Program-made: the position numbers and the translations under genes
Part shown: piece after piece, positions 29,903 through 39,120 of the stretch
Position numbering within the stretch: position 1 is the stretch's first letter
Layout: every line of letters begins with the position of its first letter
Assembly: GCF_030316605.1 (NCBI RefSeq)
Contig: NZ_CP127039.1
Location: 992,001 to 1,056,000, forward strand
Direction: 5' to 3'
DNA: 64,000 nucleotides
From: Spiroplasma ixodetis Y32
GTDB taxonomy: Bacteria; Bacillota_I; Bacilli_A; Mycoplasmatales; VBWQ01
Notes under the pieces: model-generated
Database searches by the model: none
What the model saw: only the letters and a program-made list of their open reading frames with translations
What the model was told of the DNA's origin: nothing

Positions 29903-30076
29903 TTATTCTCCTTTTATTTTTAAATATATTAGATACCCTAAACCAATAATTGCTAAAATTAAACCAATTGTGCCTAATATTATTAAACTAGCAACTATTT
30001 GATATCATATAGGTACGTTCATCAATTCTCATTTACTTAGGTAAAATCAATATGTAAATCAATATCAAAACGTCAT
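29903..30076 (-). CDS. 57-residue Trp-rich membrane protein
   Basis: Five of the Trp codons are TGA, so the gene is invisible with the standard code. One long membrane helix (LIILGTIGLILAIIGLGYLI) follows a Trp/Tyr-rich N-terminus. AAAGGAG precedes the ATG at 30076. It sits immediately upstream of the membrane protein at 29899. Confidence 0.6.
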
Positions 30077-30080
30077 TAAT

Positions 30081-30308
30081 TTATTCTCCTTTTATAAATT
30101 TAAATTTCATATGTCCAATAGTATCTCTATTATTACCACAAATAATTAAATATCCAGTTTGCTGATTTTCTAAAATATAACTATAAAAAATATCTTGTGG
30201 ATATAATTTTGGATATAAATTTAATGCTAATAAATAACATAAAGCATCTTCTTTATTTTTTAATAATCCTACTGTTGGACATTTTATTTCTTTTGGACTT
30301 TTTTTCAT
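30081..30308 (-). CDS. 75-residue hypothetical phage protein
   Basis: The frame ends KFIKGE and is mainly soluble. No good ribosome-binding site precedes ATG 30308. A second short frame starting at ATG 30342 (GGAAGTG upstream) overlaps its first codons and may drive coupled translation. Function unknown. Confidence 0.45.
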   Translation of the reverse strand: MKKSPKEIKCPTVGLLKNKEDALCYLLALNLYPKLYPQDIFYSYILENQQTGYLIICGNNRDTIGHMKFKFIKGE

Positions 30309-30387
30309 TATAAAATCATTCAGTTCTAATATTTCTCATTATTTCACTTCCTTTTATGAACTCATCAGCACCGTAATAAACGGTGGA

Positions 30388-30430
30388 CTATAGAATTATA
30401 ATGTTATCCAAATTTGTAATAATTCTATAG
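30388..30430. repeat. 12-bp inverted repeat in a phage intergenic region
   Basis: CTATAGAATTAT (30388-30399) and ATAATTCTATAG (30419-30430) are perfect inverted copies 19 bases apart. It has no T-tract on the minus strand, so an operator or RNA structure is as likely as a terminator. The surrounding stretch 30345-30540 has no gene. Confidence 0.55.
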
Positions 30431-30540
30431 TTTCGTTCTGTATAATAATTAGGACTTACATTGACATATTTTTAAGCAAGAATAAAAAATAGGGAATAGG
30501 AGTCAAAAAGGGTATATGTCAAATGCCTAAATATTAATTA

Positions 30541-30711
30541 TTATGTGATTTCATTAACTTTATTTAATTTTTCATTTTCATATTGGATAAAACATATTCT
30601 ATGCATATATCAATATGTTTTTATTGTTATTTTAAAAAATCTAAGACTATTTTTTACTCAATCGCCATCCATAATATATGTTTTACAATAATTACATTTA
30701 TGAATAATCAT
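30541..30711 (-). CDS. 56-residue Cys-containing phage protein
   Basis: MIIHKCNYCKTYIMDGDW carries a CxxC knuckle; two TGA Trp codons are present. It starts on the last base triplet overlap with the upstream gene (TAATG junction). Function unknown. Confidence 0.55.
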
Positions 30712-30926
30712 TAGTCAAATTCTCCTTCGTTTAAATAATACTCAATATTAAATAATTCATTCCTTACCCCACTTCAATATTCACTAATTTGATTACTTGC
30801 ATAATTTTTTCGTTTTGATATATATTTTTGAATTTTATCTTTATCAATATATTTATCAAAATTACAACTATTACATTCAATTTCTAAATTACATTTTGCA
30901 CATCTAACTCTCATTATGTTATTCAT
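30711..30926 (-). CDS. 71-residue zinc-knuckle phage protein
   Basis: The N-terminus has RCAKCNLEIECNSC, two CxxC pairs that could bind zinc, and the C-terminus ends NEGEFD, whose codons contain the GGAG site for the next gene. Function unknown. Confidence 0.55.
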
Positions 30927-31062
30927 TATCAAATTCTTCCTGTTCTATAAATTCAAGTACTTTATAATAAGCAGTAAGTTGTTTGCCAGCCTCTTTTAAA
31001 GAATCACATAAGCAAATACTAATTTGTTTATTTAATCAAGTAATTAACGTTTCTTTATTCAT
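30919..31062 (-). CDS. 47-residue phage protein
   Basis: It is a helical, charged protein ending EFDNE; the last codons carry the overlapping ATGAATAA start of the next gene. Function unknown. Confidence 0.5.
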
Positions 31063-31180
31063 TATCAAAAACTCCATCATTGATTTTTTGTAATAAAATA
31101 TCAAGTACTAAATCTATTTCTGTACCTTCATATTTTTGTTGTTTTTTTCTAATATAATTAACTAATTTTTCTTTTTTCAT
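31055..31180 (-). CDS. 41-residue phage protein of the NGxFD-tail family
   Basis: MKKEKLVNYIRKKQQ, with C-terminus QKINDGVFDNE; the DNA for this tail holds GGAG and the next ATG. It resembles the small proteins at 49738, 51203 and 51396. Function unknown. Confidence 0.5.
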   Translation of the reverse strand: MKKEKLVNYIRKKQQKYEGTEIDLVLDILLQKINDGVFDNE

Positions 31181-31303
31181 ATTCAATTACCTTTTATTAA
31201 ACTTCAAAATTTTCTATAATTTCTTTTTACCTTTTTCTAATTCTTTTAATTTAGATAAAGCAGAATTTAAATCAGTATTATCAATATTATTTGAATTAAT
31301 AAT

Positions 31304-32244
31304 CGGACTTCTCCCCACATGTACTTGTGGAGGAAACAATGAAATTGAATGAGTTCAACAATGCTTTTCAAACAGAACAGGATTGTTTAAAATATATAGC
31401 AAGTTTGAAGAAAAACAAATGTATCATGTGTTCTTGAACAAGTTTGAATACTTCTAATTTAAGAAGAATAAGATGTTTGAAATGTCATCAAACATTTAGT
31501 ATTCTTCATGGCACCATTTTTTACAAGTCACAAACACCTTTGAGATTTTGATTTTATCTCATCTTTAGATGAATAAACATCAAACATGGAATTACATCAA
31601 CTGATGTTGCAAAAGAATTGGGTGTGACTTTGAAAACTGCTTGAAGAATGGGTCATGAAATTAGAAATCGTATTGCCAAACAAGAACATCAATTTATTGT
31701 TGAGGGCATATTGCAAATGGATGAAATGTATCTTTCACATATGGGTTTTAAAAAACAAGGAAGATTTTTGATAAATAAAACATTAATTGTTGGGATTTAT
31801 GAAAAAACAACCAATAATTTAATTGTGAAAGTAATCAAAAACGCAAAAAGTAAAAATCTTTTGCAGTTTGCAAGAAACCATATTTCTTCAAAGTGTGATG
31901 TACATACTGATTCTTGAAAAGGATATCGTGATTTCAAATCACTTTTCCCTAATCACAAAACAGTTAACCATCAAGATGGTTATGTTTCAAAAATTGGCGT
32001 AAATACCAATCAAATTGAATCAGTATGAAAACATATACGAAGAACATTTAAAACACATATCAAAGTTGCAAAACATCATGTTCATTTATATGCCAAAGAA
32101 GCTGCATATAAATTCAACAAGATACCTACTTTTGAAACTGTAATGCTATGTTTCATTTAAAAATGTGGGGAGAAGTCCGTAGATAGGCTTTTCTCAGCAT
32201 TTATGTGATAAAATTTAAAAATAGTACATAAAGGGAGAAAAGCC
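31304..32244 (+). mobile_element. IS1595-family element, copy 5 (complete)
   Basis: The 941-bp copy lies between TTAATAAT duplications (31296-31303, 32245-32252), inside the 3' part of recT. Confidence 0.93.
31339..32160 (+). CDS. IS1595-family transposase, copy 5
   Basis: The 273-residue frame has no stop. It has three visible substitutions against the majority (Thr to Ile near residue 80, Val to Leu before MDEMY, Ser to Phe in GRSLINK), with all presumed catalytic residues kept. Confidence 0.9.
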
Positions 32245-32816
32245 TTAATAATTTTAACTTCATCACCAGTATTATCTTTATAAGCAATTGTTTCTTCATT
32301 AATTACTACACCTTGGTCTAATTGAAGTGCTAAATTAATATCATCTTGATTATTTAATACTATAAATTGGTGTTTTATTAATTTCACGAATTAATGCTTT
32401 AACTACTGTTTTTAAAGCCATTTGGTCAAAACTAGTATTTCAAGGACTATCTTCACGCTTAGTTTTACTAAATTTTTTTCTTCATTCTTGACATTCTTCA
32501 ACAGTCATACCTTTATAAAAATTATTAATTTTACCATTTTTATCTAAAAGTGAAATATAACAATAATAACCAATTGTAGTAATTGTTTTTCTTTCAAAAA
32601 TTAATGCTGGATTAATTTCTCATTTATTATTTTCTTGATTAAATTTATGTGCTGATGTTATTTTTTCTCTTTGAAAATCAATTACTAATTCAGTTCTTTG
32701 TAATAATGTTAATCAACCATTTTCTTGAATTTGAACTTGTAATTCATCACCATAAGGTATTAATGCTAATTCTTTTTTAATTGGATTAATAGAAAGATTT
32801 AATTTATATAAATTAA

Positions 32817-33757
32817 CGGACTTCTCCCCACATGTACTTGTGGAGGAAACAATGAAATTGAATGAGTTCAACAATGCTTTTCAAACAGAACAGGATTGTT
32901 TAAAATATATAGCAAGTTTGAAGAAAAACAAATGTATCATGTGTTCTTGAACAAGTTTGAATACTTCTAATTTAAGAAGAATAAGATGTTTGAAATGTCA
33001 TCAAACATTTAGTATTCTTCATGGCACCATTTTTTACAAGTCACAAACACCTTTAAGATTTTGATTTTATCTCATCTTTAAATGAATAAACACCAAACAT
33101 GGAATTACATCAACTGATGTTGCAAAAGAATTGGGTGTGACTTTGAAAACTGCTTGAAGAATGGGTCATGAAATCAGAAATCGTATTGCCAAACAAGAAC
33201 ATCAATTTATTGTTGAGGGCATAGTGCAAATGGATGAAATGTATCTTTCACATATGGGTTTTAAAAAACAAGGAAGATCTTTGATAAATAAAACATTAAT
33301 TGTTGGGATTTATGAAAAAACAACCAATAATTTAATTGTGAAAGTAATCAAAAACTCAAAAAGTAAAAATCTTTTGCAGTTTGCAAGAAACCATATTTCT
33401 TCAAAGTGTGATGTACATACTAATTCTTGAAAAGGATATCGTGATTTCAAATCACTTTTCCCTAATCACAAAACAGTTAACCATCAAGATGGTTATGTTT
33501 CAAAAATTGGCGTAAATACCAATCAAATTGAATCAGTATGAAAACATATACGAAGAACATTTAAAACACATATCAAAGTTGCAAAACATCATGTTCATTT
33601 ATATGCCAAAGAAGCTGCATATAAATTCAACAAGATACCTACTTTTGAAACTGTAATGCTATGTTTCATTTAAAAATGTGGGGAGAAGTCCGTAGATAGG
33701 CTTTTCTCAGCATTTATGTGATAAAATTTAAAAATAGTACATAAAGGGAGAAAAGCC
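32817..33757 (+). mobile_element. IS1595-family element, copy 6 (complete)
   Basis: The 941-bp copy lies between TAAATTAA duplications (32809-32816, 33758-33765), inside the 5' part of recT. Confidence 0.93.
32852..33673 (+). CDS. IS1595-family transposase, copy 6
   Basis: The 273-residue frame is intact, with minor changes (Arg to Lys near residue 77, Ala to Ser in KNAKSK, Asp to Asn at residue 191 in HTDS). The change of HTDS to HTNS removes the presumed second catalytic Asp, so this copy is probably inactive although open. Confidence 0.88.
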
Positions 33758-33908
33758 TAAATTAATTAAGGCATTAATTAAACTTTGTGTATTCATATTT
33801 CTTAAATCTTTACTAGAATTTATAATCATTTCATAATAATTTCTAAATTTTACATATTCTTCTTTATTACTTTTAATAAAATTAGGAATTTTTAATTCAT
33901 TTTTATTA

Positions 33909-34016
33909 TTACTCATTATTTTCTTCTCCTTTTTTATTTAATATTTCTAAAATTTCATCTAATTTTTTATTAATTTTGCCTATATGTTTTAATAAAATTA
34001 AAATTGATTTATCCAT
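33909..34016 (-). CDS. 35-residue coiled-coil phage protein
   Basis: MDKSILILLKHIGKINKKLD is amphipathic. The start overlaps the stop of the upstream gene, and its own stop overlaps the recT start, so it is translationally coupled in the operon. Function unknown. Confidence 0.45.
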   Translation of the reverse strand: MDKSILILLKHIGKINKKLDEILEILNKKGEENNE

Positions 34017-34122
34017 GATTATCATCCTTACTTACTATTTCATCAACTATTTTTTCTAAACAATTCATACATCAATTTTTACTTAATCAGATTCTTTTAT
34101 TACATTTTTTACATTTATTCAT
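34009..34122 (-). CDS. 37-residue zinc-ribbon phage protein
   Basis: Two CxxC pairs (CKKC, CMNC) in MNKCKKCNKRIWLSKNWCMN suggest a zinc ribbon. Two Trp codons are TGA. It overlaps both neighbours by 8 bases. Function unknown. Confidence 0.5.
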
Positions 34123-34285
34123 ATTTATTTATCCTTGTTTTTAATAAACTTAATTCATATTTAATTTGTTTTCTAATTTCAAATTCAATTACTTCATCAT
34201 GTGCATCTTCTAATAATTCATTTAAATATTTAATATTTTCTTTAATTTTTCCTATTTCTTGTTCATTAAATTTATTTATTTTCAT
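34115..34285 (-). CDS. 56-residue helical phage protein
   Basis: It is highly charged and probably a helical hairpin (EIGKIKENIKYLNELLEDAH). It starts inside the end of the nuclease gene after an AAAGGAG site. Function unknown. Confidence 0.5.
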   Translation of the reverse strand: MKINKFNEQEIGKIKENIKYLNELLEDAHDEVIEFEIRKQIKYELSLLKTRINKYE

Positions 34286-34928
34286 TTTTATTTTCTCCTT
34301 TAAAATATTTTGTTTTTACCTTAAATCATTCAAGTAATAATTCATTTGTTATTTCAATTTCTATTTCTTCTTGACTATTTTTATTAGTTAAATAAACATA
34401 AGTTTTATTAGATGGGAATATACCATTAGCAAGTAGCATACAATAATAAGCAGTTAATTGTAATTTAATTCTTTTTAATTTATCTTCATCAATACAAGCA
34501 TAAGTTTTATAATCTACTAAATAATATTTATTTTCTTTTTTATCTAAATAAACTAAATCGGGTGTTCCAGCAATTAAACTATCATTAATAGGTTTTTCTA
34601 TAATAAATTCATAATTATTTTTATCTTTAAATTTTTCTTTTAAAAATATAAGTGATTTTTTACAATAAGAATAATTAATATTATTAGTTATTGGTTTTAA
34701 TTTTTTTAATAAATTATTAATAATATTTTCTTGATTAATATTTTGTAAATATAATTCATTAAGTTTATGAACTCATTTACCAAGAACTGCAGCATTTTTT
34801 AATACTTCTGGGGCTATATGACTATATCCAAAACCTAAATAATTATCAATAATTCTAGAAACTGATATTAATTCTTTATCTTTTAAAAAATATTGATGAG
34901 TTTCTTTTTTAAAAATTAATTTACTCAT
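34272..34928 (-). CDS. PD-(D/E)XK nuclease, probable phage exonuclease
   Basis: The 218-residue protein has a GKWVHKLNELYL helix typical of RecB/Cas4/lambda-exonuclease-like enzymes, then IAGTPDLVYLDKKE (Asp of motif II), YYLVDYKTYA (the D-x-K motif) and LKRIKLQLTAYYCMLLAN (the Q-x-x-x-Y helix). These are the standard elements of PD-(D/E)XK nucleases that make 3' overhangs for recombination. It stands upstream of the recT gene in the same operon, giving a RecE/RecT-like pair. TGA Trp codons are present and no lesion is visible. The exact subfamily is unsure. Confidence 0.72.
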
Positions 34929-35043
34929 ATTTATTTCTACCTATTAATATTCAAAAACATTTATTACATAATCTATTACCAAAAGAAGATTGTTTTCTAC
35001 ATTTATCACAAGAACCAACCATTCTATATTCTCTATATTCCAT
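34921..35043 (-). CDS. 40-residue zinc-ribbon phage protein
   Basis: MVGSCDKCRKQSSFGNRLCN carries C-x2-C and a second C-x2-C pair (CNKC). The stop overlaps the nuclease start (ATGAGTAA). Function unknown. Confidence 0.5.
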
Positions 35044-35060
35044 AAATATTTTTCCTTTCA

Positions 35061-35270
35061 TTAATTAAGTTTTTTATTTAATTCCTTATTATTTAAATTT
35101 ATGTCTAATTCCATGACTAATATTTCATATTTTTCAATATAAGCATCTTTGATTAAATGATGTTTATAATTTTTATGAAAATTATTAGCATTTTTAATTG
35201 TAGAAAATACTTTATATTTTATGTGACAATTATAATTAACTTCGTATTTTAATAAGTAAACATATTTCAT
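35061..35270 (-). CDS. 69-residue hypothetical phage protein, first gene of the minus operon
   Basis: It has an AAGGAG site and a Tyr/Lys/Asn-rich soluble sequence (MKYVYLLKYEVNYNCHIKYK). It is the first gene after the divergent regulatory region 35281-35640. Function unknown. Confidence 0.55.
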   Translation of the reverse strand: MKYVYLLKYEVNYNCHIKYKVFSTIKNANNFHKNYKHHLIKDAYIEKYEILVMELDINLNNKELNKKLN

Positions 35271-35280
35271 TTTTATTTTT

Positions 35281-35742
35281 CTCCTTTTAATTTTTTATTG
35301 TGTTATGATATTGTTAATGAGGTATGTATTTATATATAAAACCCCTTACTTTCTTAAATAATACAAATGTAATTGTTAATTAGATTAATGGGGTATTTAC
35401 TGAGCCATCATAAGGCTATTCAAATTAATCTATAATTACATTAATCGATACAGTGTAACATTTTAACTTGCTTAACATTAAATGCTCTTTTATTCTGATA
35501 TAGAAGTATTTACATAAAGTACTCACTATTAGACTTCTACGACAGTTTTATGAAGTTTTAATCTTTTAACAAAAAAAGAACGATAGTAATATCGTTCTTT
35601 GTTATTTCTAAATCTATCTATTAAATTAATGCGCCCACGTTTTGTTTTATATTTGTTTTTATATTTTTTTATGTTAAGATTTGTTTATTATTAAAAAATA
35701 TAAAATTGGTTTTTAAAAACCTAGAATTCAGGAATTTTATAT
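35281..35742. promoter_or_regulatory. Divergent intergenic region with a nested inverted repeat and a terminator
   Basis: No gene is visible. AATGTAATT (35366-35374) and AATTACATT (35434-35442) face each other, with AGATTAAT/ATTAATCT inside and AGCC/GGCT at the tip, forming a large cruciform-like structure. A strong hairpin (AAAGAACGAT with ATCGTTCTTT, 35575-35600) lies before the plectrovirus rep. This is the left boundary of the plectrovirus-like prophage and may contain phage promoters or an origin. Confidence 0.5.
35575..35602. terminator. Hairpin with A/T flanks before the plectrovirus rep gene
   Basis: AAAGAACGAT pairs perfectly with ATCGTTCTTT around a 6-base loop; a run of A precedes and T follows, so it can work on both strands. 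Confidence 0.7.
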
Positions 35743-36702
35743 ATGGATATTCCACAGGATTTTTATGTTAAAAAGATTTTTTATGCTTGTTATGTTAAAA
35801 ATGTAGTTTTACCTATTTCTTTTTTGACTAATATTGGAAATAAGAAAGGTAAATGTTATGTTGGTAATAAGCAAAAATTGAGAAATAGTACTGTTCGTAC
35901 TAAAACTAATTTAATTCAAAAAGCATTACATAATTTTTATAATAGTAATATGTTAAGTTTTGTTACTTTAACTTATTCTGAAAATATGCAAGGTGTTAAA
36001 AAAGCAAAAAAAGATATTCGTTTATTTTTTCTTAAATTAAAGAAATGATGAAATGACCCTAAGCGTGCTAAATATATGGGTGAATTAAAATATATGTATG
36101 TTTATGAATATCAAGAGCGTGGAGCAGTACATTTTCATATAATTTTTAATAGAAAGATACCTTATAATATGATACGTGATTGATGACCACATGCTGGAAA
36201 TGCTAAGGGTATTGATTTGAGAGTTGTTCGTAAAGGTACAAATGAGTTTGTTATTAAATATTTAGGTAAATATGTTACAAAATCACTAGATGATGCTAAG
36301 TCTTTAAATCAAGAAGATGTTGGTATAAAAGCATATGCATTTAGTCGTAATTGTAAAAATCCTATTATAGTTCGTAGTATTAAGAAATTGACAATTGGAG
36401 ATATAATTAAAGCAAGTTTTAATGCAACAAATGTATTTTATTTTAAAACCCAAAAAGATAGTAATGGTGATACTGTTATGATTGGTGGTATTATTGAAAG
36501 TACTGTTGTAAATGATTATTTTAAAGATTATGAAGATTACGAACGTTATGTATATTTAAGTGCTTTATCGCATAAGCATTATTTACGGACTAGTGAAATA
36601 GGTTATTTAATTCAAAGAGATAAAGATGTTTTGAATTGGGTAGATAAAGTTTTTGGTAATAAAGTTGAAAAAATAGATTTTAAGAAAAGAGTTTTATATT
36701 AA
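35743..36702 (+). CDS. Plectrovirus-like HUH replication initiator
   Basis: The 319-residue frame (TGA as Trp) carries rolling-circle motifs: MLSFVTLTYSEN (motif 1), YEYQERGAVHFHIIFNRK (motif 2, H-x-H) and FVIKYLGKYVTKSLDDAK (motif 3 with catalytic Tyr). This enzyme nicks the double-stranded replicative form and starts ssDNA synthesis in filamentous/rod phages. It is the first gene of the prophage and has no lesion. It probably also supports integration-independent replication if the prophage excises. Confidence 0.82.
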
Positions 36703-36789
36703 AATATTATTTTATTTATTTTGTGTTGTATATTATAATTTTATTAGGGTTAATGAGAATTAAAATTTATTAAGGAGATAAATATAAAT

Positions 36790-37215
36790 ATGAAACCATT
36801 ACTAACCATTTTAACAACTACAACAATGGCAACTGTCTCGGGAGTAAATTTATTTCAATTAAATAATTCTAAAGTAAATACTATAAATATTGACGGCAAA
36901 GATTATATTGGTGATAAAATATATAATATTAAATTTTATGATTATATTAATCATAATACTTTTTTAAAGATTGAAGATATTTATTTACAAAATTTACCTT
37001 TGAAAGCAATTAAACAGTTTAATAATTTATTTAAAACTTTTTATAAAGAAAAAGATTTGTTATTTAAAGAAGCGGATTATGAAAAATTATCAATTGTTAT
37101 TTATAATAATTTTTCAAAAATTTATATGGTAAATAAACAATTTATTAGAGGTATAAAAATTGAAATAGGTTTTAATCAAGCAGATTTTTTAGTTACTAAT
37201 GTAGTTAAACAATAA
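36790..37215 (+). CDS. Secreted phage protein with N-terminal signal sequence
   Basis: The 141-residue frame follows rep with AAGGAG before the ATG. The first 20 residues (MKPLLTILTTTTMATVSGVN) look like a signal peptide without a lipobox Cys. The rest is soluble and Lys/Asn-rich. A strong terminator follows. No family is recognised. Confidence 0.6.
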   Translation: MKPLLTILTTTTMATVSGVNLFQLNNSKVNTINIDGKDYIGDKIYNIKFYDYINHNTFLKIEDIYLQNLPLKAIKQFNNLFKTFYKEKDLLFKEADYEKLSIVIYNNFSKIYMVNKQFIRGIKIEIGFNQADFLVTNVVKQ

Positions 37216-37264
37216 TTTATTATTTTTCTATAATTTTACTTGTATATATATATAATGGTTAATG

Positions 37265-37303
37265 GCACTAATAATTACCTGAATTCTTATTAGTGCTTTT
37301 TTT
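37265..37303 (+). terminator. Intrinsic terminator ending the rep transcript
   Basis: GCACTAATAA (37265-37274) pairs with TTATTAGTGC (37287-37296), followed by TTTTTTT. Confidence 0.85.
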
Positions 37304-37335
37304 ATTTGATTTTTATTTTTTTGTGTTATAATTAA

Positions 37336-38275
37336 GGATTTTCTCCCTTTATGTACTATTTTTAAATTTTATCACATAAATGCTGAGAAAAGCCTATCTA
37401 CGGACTTCTCCCCACATTTTTAAATGAAACATAGCATTACAGTTTCAAAAGTAGGTATCTTGTTGAATTTATATGCAGCTTCTTTGGCATATAAATGAAC
37501 ATGATGTTTTGCAACTTTGATATGTGTTTTAAATGTTCTTCGTATATGTTTTCATACTGATTCAATTTGATTGGTATTTACGCCAATTTTTGAAACATAA
37601 CCATCTTGATGGTTAATTGTTTTGTGATTAGGGAAAAGTGATTTGAAATCACGATATCCTTTTCAAGAATCAGTATGTACATCACACTTTGAAGAAATAT
37701 GGTTTCTTGCAAACTGCAAAAGATTTTTACTTTTTGCGTTTTTGATTACTTTCACAATTAAATTATTGGTTGTTTTTTCATAAATCCCAACAATTAATGT
37801 TTTATTTATCAAAGATCTTCCTTGTTTTTTAAAACCCATATGTGAAAGATACATTTCATCCATTTGTACTATGCCTCAACAATAAATTGATGTTCTTGTT
37901 TGGCAATACGATTTCTGATTTCATGACCCATTCTTCAAGCAGTTTTCAAAGTCACACCCAATTCTTTTGCAACATTAGTTGATGTAATTCCATGTTTGGT
38001 GTTTATTCATCTAAAGATGAGATAAAATCAAAATCTCAAAGGTGTTTGTGACTTGTAAAAAATGGTGCCATGAAGAATACTAAATGTTTGATGACATTTC
38101 AAACATCTTATTCTTCTTAAATTAGAAGTATTCAAACGTGTTCAAGAACACATGATACATTTGTTTTTCTTCAAACTTGCTATATATTTTAAACAATCCT
38201 GTTCTGTTTGAAAAGCATTGTTGAACTCATTCAATTTCATTGTTTCCTCCACAAGTACATGTGGGGAGAAGTCCG
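37336..38275 (-). mobile_element. IS1595-family element, copy 7 (complete, mutated end)
   Basis: The 940-bp copy has perfect duplications ATAATTAA (37328-37335, 38276-38283). Its right-end sequence reads GGATTTTCTCCC instead of GGCTTTTCTCCC. It lies between genes and interrupts none. Confidence 0.92.
37420..38240 (-). pseudogene. IS1595-family transposase, copy 7, frameshifted
   Basis: One C is missing from the run before the first catalytic Asp (37876 region), so the N-terminal domain and the catalytic domain are in different frames. Confidence 0.88.
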
Positions 38276-38364
38276 ATAATTAATTTGTAAGTATAGGTTT
38301 ACCCTACTATGCTTAACTTATTAAATTTTTAATTTAATGAATTCAGGAGGTTAAGTATTTTTTT

Positions 38365-38640
38365 ATGTTTAAAGTACAGTTAGTTAATATTGAAAAAGGG
38401 CGTATTATTTCCGATAAAAGTACTAAAGGTCAAACATTGAAGTTTGATGTTTTGAAGTTTGTAGAAATAAACAAACAAACAAGCGTGCCAACTGGTCAAA
38501 CACGTGATAAATGATATAATCCGGAATTTGCTAGTGATTTTAATAATTGTTTATCTACTGTTGATTTAAAAGTTGGCAATTTTTATTCACTTGGACTTGA
38601 TTTAAGCGGTAATATTAAAAAACTTTCTAATTGAAAATAG
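38365..38640 (+). CDS. Probable plectrovirus ssDNA-binding protein
   Basis: The 91-residue protein has the size and beta-type pattern of small phage SSBs (MFKVQLVNIEKGRIISDKST, then WYNPEFASDFNNCLSTVDLK). An AGGAGG lies about 14 bases upstream, a bit far. Its position at the head of the second transcript fits, but the call is by analogy. Confidence 0.4.
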
Positions 38641-38700
38641 TTATTTATTAAAAGGGTAATTTTAAATAATTATTAATATGTTAGGAGTTAATTTTAAATT

Positions 38701-38903
38701 ATGGCTAAAAATGATAATTGTTCATGTGACAAGCATTTCATTTAGCAATTTATATATGTAAACTTTGTGACCAAGTTATTTGTCCTAAAAGAGTTTTGCA
38801 AAATTTATATACTAAAAAATATTATTGTCCAAATTGTATATTAGATATTGCTTTAAATAAGGAAATGAGACAACAAGAAAGTAAGTTAAATTATGAGACA
38901 TAA
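38701..38903 (+). pseudogene. Zinc-ribbon phage protein, frameshifted
   Basis: The frame starts MAKNDNCSCDKHF and shifts near 38738, after which the homologous part continues with CKLCDQVICPKRVLQNLYTK and CPNC, giving several CxxC pairs. One base is missing. Function unknown. Confidence 0.5.
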
Positions 38904-39006
38904 ATGTAGTAATTGAACTTATGAACGAGTATATGGTTGTGAAATGTGTTATACAGTTGCTAATGAAATGGAACGAATAAGAAAAGAGAATAAAAGAAAT
39001 AAGTAA
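38893..39006 (+). CDS. 37-residue Cys-rich phage protein
   Basis: MRHKCSNWTYERVYGCEMCY with a basic tail overlaps the end of the preceding frame. Function unknown. Confidence 0.45.
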
Positions 39007-39017
39007 AAATTGAATAA

Positions 39018-39056
39018 GGGGCTTATATATGGATTATATATTTTTCATTAAGCCCC
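39018..39056 (+). repeat. GC-rich stem before the membrane protein family copy 2
   Basis: GGGGCTTA (39018-39025) pairs with TAAGCCCC (39049-39056). There is no T-tract, so it may be an RNA structure or a phage signal rather than a terminator. Confidence 0.5.
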
Positions 39057-39085
39057 AATGGATTAGATTATAATTCATAAATAAG

Positions 39086-39112
39086 CTCCTTATTAGTATA
39101 TAAAGTAAGGAG
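39086..39112 (+). promoter_or_regulatory. Hairpin sequestering a ribosome-binding site
   Basis: CTCCTTA (39086-39092) is complementary to TAAGGAG (39106-39112), the Shine-Dalgarno sequence of the gene that starts at 39121. Folding would lower translation of that gene. Confidence 0.45.
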
Positions 39113-39120
39113 TTTTATTT

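Larger units (their letters stand above)
31214..33916 (-). pseudogene. recT: RecT-family single-strand annealing protein, split by two IS1595-family copies and frameshifted
   Basis: Three pieces (33916-33758, 32808-32245, 31295-31214) join into about 268 codons after removing both elements and one copy of each target duplication. RecT features are LSINPIKKELALIPYGDELQ (the YGdelq strand region), ENGWLTLLQRTELV, and near the C-terminus KTKREDSPWNTSFDQMALKT followed by VVKALIREI. One extra A near 32356 adds a frameshift. RecT-type proteins anneal phage ssDNA during recombination. The nuclease gene at 34272-34928, four genes upstream, would be the matching exonuclease. The gene is clearly dead. 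Confidence 0.8.

Noticed and set aside
32157..32387. Open frame ending in a hydrophobic tail
   Set aside because: Its last residues come from reading into the right end of an IS1595-family copy; only the part belonging to recT is meaningful. The same tail appears at 26452, 33728 and 44193.
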